DNA from: Prevotella sp.
GTDB lineage: Bacteria > Bacteroidota > Bacteroidia > Bacteroidales > Bacteroidaceae
NCBI GenBank assembly: GCA_017627765.1
Contig: JAGAGD010000073.1
Location: 1-46,644 of the forward strand
Length of the DNA: 46,644 nt
Direction: 5' to 3'
Part shown: positions 41,740 through 46,644 of the stretch, piece after piece
Position numbering within the stretch: the first letter of the stretch is position 1
How the letters are laid out: each line of letters opens with the position of its first letter
Program-made: the position numbers and the translations under genes
The notes under the pieces: model-generated
The model's database searches: none
Told to the model about the DNA's origin: nothing
The model's input: the letters and a program-made list of their open reading frames with translations, nothing else

Positions 41740-42467
41740 GAACAACCAAAATAGAATGGACAGAACGAACCTGGAATCCAGTCACAGGGTGTAATAAGAT
41801 TTCTGAAGGATGTCGTCATTGTTATGCAGAGATGATGACAAGGCGTTTGTTTGCTATGGGTAATCCAAAGTATGCGAACAACTTCATACCCACAGAACAT
41901 CCGGAAGATTTGTTGGAACCATACAACTGGAGAAAGCAATCAACTGTTTTTGTCTGCTCTATGAGCGATTTGTTCAATGAGAAAATTTCTTTTAATTTCA
42001 TTGACAAGGTGTTTAACGTTATTAAAGATACTCCTCAACATACATATCAAATACTAACGAAAAGAGCGAAGCGGATGGCGGAGTATTTTGAAAGCAGAGT
42101 TATTCCACCTAACGCATGGATCGGTGTTACTGTAGAAAATAGGAATGCTATTGAACGGATTGATTCAATTAGACACCTTGATGCGAAAGTGAAATTTTTA
42201 TCATGTGAGCCCCTTCTGGAAGATTTAGGGGAATTGGAACTAGATGGAATAAATTGGATTATTGTTGGTGGTGAAAGTGGTGTTTCTGCTAGGCCCATGA
42301 ATGAAAAATGGGTCGTAAACATAATGAACCAAGCTCATCAACTAAACATACCATTCTTTTTTAAACAATGGGGAACATGGGGATGTGATGGAATTAAACG
42401 TAATAAAAGAAAAAATGGCAAACTTATAAATGGGGAAATAGTTCAAGAATTCCCAATAGTTTATTAA
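41736..42467 (+). CDS. Three-Cys-motif protein, phage Gp37/Gp68 (DUF5131) family
   Basis: A 243-residue protein. Near the N-terminus VTGCNKISEGCRHCYAE places Cys19, Cys26 and Cys29 as a C-x6-C-x2-C cluster, followed by VFVCSMSDLF, YQILTKRAKRM, WIGVTVEN, KFLSCEPLLED, IVGGESG and FFFKQWG, all conserved DUF5131 motifs. The Cys cluster and TIM-barrel-like pattern suggest a radical-SAM-like iron-sulphur enzyme, a family-level inference. Start and stop overlap tcmP (ATGA) and the next gene (TAATG), indicating translational coupling on both sides. Confidence 0.88.
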   Translation: MRTTKIEWTERTWNPVTGCNKISEGCRHCYAEMMTRRLFAMGNPKYANNFIPTEHPEDLLEPYNWRKQSTVFVCSMSDLFNEKISFNFIDKVFNVIKDTPQHTYQILTKRAKRMAEYFESRVIPPNAWIGVTVENRNAIERIDSIRHLDAKVKFLSCEPLLEDLGELELDGINWIIVGGESGVSARPMNEKWVVNIMNQAHQLNIPFFFKQWGTWGCDGIKRNKRKNGKLINGEIVQEFPIVY

Positions 42468-44049
42468 TGCTTATGATGACCATACAAGAAATAACAACCC
42501 GTAAAGAAGACCAAACGTTTGACTGCAAGGGTATTCAAATAGAGCCGAAGGCATTGGCTGTGCCTATCGTGGCGTTTGCCAATGCAGATGGTGGCGTAAT
42601 AGCCATTGGAGTATCGGATAAGACTCGGAAGATTGAAGGGATTAATCAGCATACAGATAAGTTGAACGAACTGCTACGTGTGCCGTTTGATTTCTGCAAT
42701 CCATCGGTTCCAGTGACATGCTCATACCTTCCTTGCACAGATAAGGATGGGAACGAGAACCGGATCTTGCTCATGGAGATTCCTGCCAGTTCGAGCCTTC
42801 ATACTAATCAAGCAGATGAAGCCTTTATGCGTGTTGGCGATAAGAGCCGGAAACTGTCCTTTGACGAGCGTGTGCAACTGATGTACGACAAAGGGGAACG
42901 CTACTACGAAGTACAGCAGTGTATGGCGCAACCATCGATGACATCGACATGGATGCTGTTGCCGACTATGCCAAATTGGTCGGCTATGGGAAAAGTCCCT
43001 TGCAATACTTGCGCGAGAACAATGGTTTTGTGAGGACCAACAAGAAGGCTGCGATTAAGCGAGAGCAGAGCGATGCTCGCATCAGCTCTGCCGAGCGTGA
43101 GCAGGCTCGACCGGAGGTCAATGGTGAAGAGGATGTGAGCACGGCATGTATTCTTCTCTTTGGCAAGTATCCCCAGAAGTTTTTCCCTCGTGCCCGTACT
43201 CGCTTCATCAGATATGAAGGTGTTGACGAGAAGGTAGGTGCTGAAATGAACGTCATCAAGGATGTTACCTTTGAGGGAACCATCTTGAACCAGATCAAGA
43301 AAACGATTGAGTTTATCGAGACTCAGGTTCGAGAGCATACGTTCCTGGGGCAACATACTCAGTTCGTAACGAAACGCGACTACCCTAAATTCGTCATTCA
43401 AGAGATGACGGTCAACGCTTGCTGCCATCGGGCCTACAACATCAAGGGTACAGAGATACAGATCAAGATGTTTGACGACCGGTTGGTATTTGAGTCTCCG
43501 GGCAAACTCCCTGGACAGGTGAAGCCAAACAATATCCGGCACACCCACTTCTCTCGTAATCCCAAGATAGCAGCCTTCCTCAAAGCATATCACTTTGTGA
43601 AGGAGTTCGGTGAGGGCTTTGATCGTATCTGCCGTGAACAAGAGGCTAATGGTGCCAATGTCCCATCCTTCAGGACTGACGAGTTCATCCTAAAGATTAC
43701 AGTGCCAAAGGTAGCAGAAAACGTACAGAAGCAAACTGGAAACGTAACAGAAAACGATTGGAAGGTAGCAGAAAACCATAATAAGGTAGCAGATAAGGTA
43801 GCAGAAAATCATGGCAAAGTCATAGAAAAGTTGAGAGAAAAAGCTGCTAAATTAGGAGAGACATTAACAGCCAATAGAATCAAGATACTTGAACTGATGA
43901 TTGAAGATCCGTATATATCGAGAGCTGATTTGGCAAATAATGTCGAAATTAGTGAAACTTCGATTTACCGCAATATTGAAGCTATGCGCGGAAAGTATCT
44001 CCGCCGTGTAGGTCCCGATAAAGGCGGTTTCTGGGAGGTAATAGTTTAA
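42467..44049 (+). pseudogene. AlbA_2 / HATPase_c_4 / winged-helix gene, interrupted by a frameshift
   Basis: The first frame (42467 to a premature stop at 43033) encodes an AlbA_2 (Schlafen-like) domain: TRKEDQTFDCKGIQIEPKAL, VAFANADGGVIAIGVSD, DEAFMRVGDKSRKLSFDE. The natural continuation is in another frame from about 42912-42920 (VYGATIDDIDMDAVADYA onward). It encodes an HATPase_c_4 region (VIQEMTVNACCHRAYNIKG; RLVFESPGKLPGQV), a repetitive linker of KVAEN units (about 43700-43830), and a C-terminal winged helix (NRIKILELMIEDPYISRADL). Such proteins are usually ~480-540 residues; the joined frames give about 526. So one gene has lost its frame, either by a real mutation or a base-call error. 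It overlaps the DUF5131 stop. Confidence 0.85.
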
Positions 44050-44108
44050 GTTTTGATGTGCAAGCATATATTTTGGAAAGTAAGCCAAAAAGAGCCCTCA
44101 AAAGTGTG

Positions 44109-44205
44109 GAGGCGGCTGTAATGTTACACCAGTAAATAAAAATAGGCTGAAAATCAAGCGATTAACAGCCTATTTTTGTACCCAGAGCCGGAACATAACC
44201 GCCTC
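44109..44205. repeat. Nested imperfect palindrome between the AlbA_2 gene and the integrase
   Basis: The outer arms GAGGCGG (44109-44115) and CCGCCTC (44199-44205) are extended by ATGTT (44121-44125) and AACAT (44192-44196). They enclose the terminator hairpin at 44138-44177. It could be an extended terminator or a recombinase site next to the integrase gene. Confidence 0.5.
44138..44177 (+). terminator. Intrinsic terminator closing the defence-like block
   Basis: AAAAATAGGCTG (44138-44149) pairs with CAGCCTATTTTT (44166-44177) around a 16-base loop, 89 bases after the AlbA_2 gene stop. Confidence 0.8.
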
Positions 44206-44355
44206 AAACAAAGGAAAGAAAAAGCAACAAAGTAATTGATATACAACGATTTGCAATGTTTATCAATTTTTCTGATTTTTGACAAAATACCCCATTTTTG
44301 CCCTTGTTTTGTTAGAATTAACACCTTTTTAACACCCCGGAATTAAAACTTTTTG

Positions 44356-44363
44356 TACCTTTG
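44356..44363 (+). promoter_or_regulatory. -7 box of the integrase promoter
   Basis: TACCTTTG matches TAnnTTTG, 35 bases before the start at 44399. A TTTG at the expected -33 distance is not evident. Confidence 0.5.
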
Positions 44364-44398
44364 CAGACGAAAAGAAAACATCAGCAAATAAACGAGTT

Positions 44399-45577
44399 AT
44401 GGCAGAATTAAGAGGCAAGAATAAGAACCTCGTGGAAGCAGGAAATCCGCGATTATTGAAGAAATTGGTGAAGAATGACACCGAATATAGCCTATATTTG
44501 GAGTATCAGATGGGGTATAATCGGGACAACGGCACATCCATTCGCAAGAAGGAAAGTCTGTCGCTGTATCTTTTGGCTTCACCTCGAACACCCATTCAAC
44601 GACAGCAAAACAAGGAGACGTTGGAATTGGCCAAGAAGATTCGTTTCGAGCGTGAGCAAGAGTTCCTGGACAACCGCGAGGGCTATCGACTGAAGAAAGA
44701 GAAAGGCATCAACTTCCTCGACTACTACCAGTCGTACATCAGCAGCTATACCAAGAAAGACATCCGCATGATTCAGATTGCCCTCAATCGTTTCCATGAC
44801 TTTCTTGCGGAGTATCATCCGCTGTTGAAAGACTTCATCCGGCCCGATGCCATTACTCATGAAATGATGGTAAAGTTTGCCGAATACCTTCAGACTCGTA
44901 GTGTGGGCGAAGGGGCAAAAAGCATCTTGCAGCGATTCAAGAAAGTGGTGCGTTCTGCCGTTGACCAGGGCATCATGGCGAAAGATCCATGCAAGGGAGT
45001 TGTTTGCGTCGTTGATGACCAGGTGCTGAAGAAGGATGTGCTCTCACAAGAGGAGATCCAGAAACTCATGGATACCCATTATCAGTTCGAGAAAGAGAAC
45101 GTCCGCAATGCCTTCATCTTCTGCCTTTATACAGGCATGCGATTCTGCGATGTCAAAGACCTGCGCTACTCGAACATTGACTATGCCAACAAACTCCTGC
45201 GCTTCGAACAGGACAAGACTAAAGGACATTCTGCCCGCAGTTGGGTCACCATTCCCCTCAATGATGGACTCATCCATCTGGTTGGCATGCCAAAAGAAGG
45301 AGAGACAAAGGAATCGCTCGTTTTCAACCTCCCATCATACGAAAGCTGCTGTAAGTCCGTCAAGCGATGGGTGAAACGTGCCGGCATTGACAAGCACATC
45401 AGCTGGCATTGTGCTCGCCACTCCTTCGCCGTGAACATCCTCAACAACGGAGCCAATATCAAGACCGTTGCCAGCCTTCTTGGCCATAGCGGTTTGAAGC
45501 ACACCGAGAAATACACCCGTGCCGTTGATAAGTTGAAAGAGGATGCCATCAACAGCCTGCCAGCACTCAACCTATAA
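44399..45577 (+). CDS. Tyrosine site-specific recombinase (integrase)
   Basis: A 392-residue recombinase. Residues ~25-100 form an arm-type DNA-binding region, ~105-200 the SAM-like core-binding domain (FLDYYQSYISSYTKKDIRMI), and ~215-380 the catalytic domain. The active-site set is visible: Arg248 (LYTGMRFCDVKDL), His337 and Arg340 (SWHCARHSF), His363 (LLGHSGL) and Tyr372 (TEKYTRAVD). It belongs to the integrase group common on Bacteroidota mobile elements and in type I restriction loci, where some members invert hsdS segments. No att site could be defined. It separates the hsdM/S block from hsdR. Confidence 0.93.
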   Translation: MAELRGKNKNLVEAGNPRLLKKLVKNDTEYSLYLEYQMGYNRDNGTSIRKKESLSLYLLASPRTPIQRQQNKETLELAKKIRFEREQEFLDNREGYRLKKEKGINFLDYYQSYISSYTKKDIRMIQIALNRFHDFLAEYHPLLKDFIRPDAITHEMMVKFAEYLQTRSVGEGAKSILQRFKKVVRSAVDQGIMAKDPCKGVVCVVDDQVLKKDVLSQEEIQKLMDTHYQFEKENVRNAFIFCLYTGMRFCDVKDLRYSNIDYANKLLRFEQDKTKGHSARSWVTIPLNDGLIHLVGMPKEGETKESLVFNLPSYESCCKSVKRWVKRAGIDKHISWHCARHSFAVNILNNGANIKTVASLLGHSGLKHTEKYTRAVDKLKEDAINSLPALNL

Positions 45578-45591
45578 CATTGATTTATTTA

Positions 45592-45650
45592 CTGGCGAAA
45601 AGAGAAGTTATTTTTCCTTTCGCCAGCAAACATCATTGTTCTGGCGAAAG
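45592..45650. repeat. CTGGCGAAA triple repeat after the integrase
   Basis: CTGGCGAAA (45592-45600) and its inverse TTTCGCCAG (45618-45626) form a 9-bp-stem hairpin. A third copy, CTGGCGAAAG (45641-45650), lies in direct orientation with the first. The hairpin may be the integrase terminator; the third copy makes a recombination-site role possible. Confidence 0.55.
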
Positions 45651-45775
45651 AAGAATAAGTTTAGTCCACATTGCGCATATATAGCAAAGAGACAAACCGA
45701 CCCTGATTTTATAAATGACAATGTGAATAATGCTTGTTTTTAGGCCGTCAATGCAATTTTTCGACTAAAAATTAG

Positions 45776-45823
45776 TATCTTTGTGCCGCAAATTGATTAT
45801 ATTAGAGATATTATATCTCTAAT
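45776..45823 (+). promoter_or_regulatory. Promoter -7 box and palindromic candidate operator of hsdR
   Basis: TATCTTTG (45776-45783) fits the -7 consensus. Just downstream ATTAGAGATA (45801-45810), a 3-base spacer TTA, and TATCTCTAAT (45814-45823) form a perfect 10-bp inverted repeat between the predicted transcription start and the ATG at 45850, a good position for a repressor site or a 5' hairpin. Confidence 0.55.
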
Positions 45824-45849
45824 GTTGTTCAAAATGATTTGATTCGAAT

Positions 45850-46644
45850 ATGACGCAGAGCGAAGAGATACTGGAGCAAGGACTAATAAAAACCCTGACG
45901 GAAATGAACTACGAGTACGTTTCTATCAAGGAGGAAGAGAACTTGCTCGCTAATTTCAAAGTGCAGTTGGAAAAGCACAACCAGAAGGAACTGGCTGCGC
46001 ATGGTCGTGAACACTTTACCGATAAGGAGTTTGACAAAATACTGCTCTATCTGGAGGGCGGCACCCGCTTTGAAAAAGCCAAGAAACTGCGCGACCTGAA
46101 GAACTTCCAACTGGAAAACGGCGAACGTGTGTGGATTGAGTTCATCAACAAGCAACACTGGTGCCAGAACGAGTTTCAAGTCAGCAATCAGATAACGGTT
46201 GAAGGACGAAAGAAGTGCCGCTACGACGTGACTATACTCATCAATGGTCTGCCACTGGTACAGATAGAACTGAAGAAACGTGGCGTGGAACTGAAACAGG
46301 CGTACAACCAGATTCAACGATACCACAAGACTTCGTTTCACGGGCTCTTCGACTACATACAACTCTTCGTTATCAGCAACGGTGTGAATACCCGTTATTT
46401 TGCCAACAACCCTAACAGCGGCTATAAGTTCACGTTCAACTGGACGGATGCAGAGAACGTGCCGTTCAATGACCTTAGTAAGTTTGCCTACTTCTTCTTT
46501 GACAAGTGCAATCTTGGCAAGATGATAAGCAAGTACATTGTACTGCATGAGGGCGATAAGTGTTTGATGGTGTTGCGTCCCTATCAGTTCTACGCTGTAG
46601 AGCAGATTCTCGACCGAGTACAGAACACCAACAAGAATGGCTAC
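45850..46644 (+). CDS. hsdR: Type I restriction enzyme HsdR, 5' part (runs off the window)
   Basis: The frame from the ATG at 45850 (MTQSEEILEQGLIKTLTEMN) stays open for 265 codons to the window end. It matches the N-terminal nuclease region of HsdR: residues ~115-150 contain RYDVTILINGLPLVQIELKK, placing a PD-(D/E)xK site at Asp126, Glu140 and Lys142, followed by AYNQIQRYH and LFDYIQLFVISNGVNTRYFA. LRPYQFYAVEQI near the end is the sequence that normally precedes the Walker A helicase motif, which must lie beyond 46644. This is a second, full-type R subunit, separated from the hsdM/S block by the recombinase; its own M and S genes may lie downstream. Confidence 0.92.
   Translation, partial: MTQSEEILEQGLIKTLTEMNYEYVSIKEEENLLANFKVQLEKHNQKELAAHGREHFTDKEFDKILLYLEGGTRFEKAKKLRDLKNFQLENGERVWIEFINKQHWCQNEFQVSNQITVEGRKKCRYDVTILINGLPLVQIELKKRGVELKQAYNQIQRYHKTSFHGLFDYIQLFVISNGVNTRYFANNPNSGYKFTFNWTDAENVPFNDLSKFAYFFFDKCNLGKMISKYIVLHEGDKCLMVLRPYQFYAVEQILDRVQNTNKNGY

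Noticed and set aside
42904-43641. 245-codon minus-strand frame over the AlbA_2 gene
   Set aside because: Antisense to recognisable AlbA_2/HATPase motifs in the joined frames; no supporting features.

Overview
The window looks like chromosomal DNA of a Prevotella-like member of the Bacteroidota. Evidence: promoters of the TTTG / 19 bp / TAnnTTTG type; secreted proteins ending in type IX-secretion-like C-terminal tails; a streptopain-type (C10) protease with BspA-like leucine-rich repeats; DUF4252, DUF4292, DUF4468 and DUF3332 proteins; and the gene orders folP-cdaA and dut-TPR-DUF4292-EnvC-like.

Layout. (a) 1-3.4 kb: small secreted proteins sharing an almost identical 3' end, plus broken remnants of a second small family between them. 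(b) 3.6-10.9 kb, minus strand: two large secreted proteins, a C10 protease and a 1498-residue adhesin-like protein. (c) 11.3-13.1 kb, minus strand: cdaA (c-di-AMP synthase) and folP. (d) 13.3-18.3 kb, plus strand: dut, a TPR lipoprotein, a DUF4292 lipoprotein and an EnvC-like factor, with a promoter divergent from folP. (e) 18.4-21.2 kb: AraC regulator, hot-dog thioesterase, MFS transporter. (f) 22-26.7 kb: three tandem paralogues on an exact 726-nt period, a small barrel protein, then an ECF sigma factor, an anti-sigma-like membrane protein and two DUF4252 proteins. (g) 26.8-33.7 kb: DUF3332, DUF4468 and lipocalin-like proteins, tRNA-Pro and tRNA-Phe, an esterase, an MBL hydrolase, a flavin reductase, a YjbR protein and a small secreted protein. 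(h) 33.8-46.6 kb: an accessory defence-like island. It holds dinD, a type I methylase carrying its own nuclease-like N-terminus, hsdS, a STAS-like/GHKL-ATPase/DUF4325 protein, a GIY-YIG/DUF4357 protein, TcmP, its three-Cys partner (DUF5131), a frameshifted AlbA_2 regulator-like gene, a tyrosine recombinase and the start of a full-size hsdR.

Non-coding structure is unusually rich. A ~530-bp element occurs twice in opposite orientation (21.3-21.8 and 32.2-32.8 kb). Each copy has five tandem 22-bp units containing short palindromes. Six intergenic arrays of a degenerate 6-bp unit (NNAACG/NNAACT) and several clusters of ACTATGAAC-like and TTAATCTTTAATCC-like repeats sit mostly at gene 3' ends, and in places supply the stop codon.

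How the genes work together. Region (h) reads as one same-strand block with start/stop overlaps from tcmP into the AlbA_2 gene, consistent with a multi-gene modification/defence system. No HsdR lies beside its HsdM/HsdS; the only hsdR begins after the recombinase. Region (f) reads as an ECF sigma regulon with its own DUF4252 exported proteins. Region (d) is an envelope-maintenance cluster. All functional calls come from reading motifs and architecture; no database search was run.
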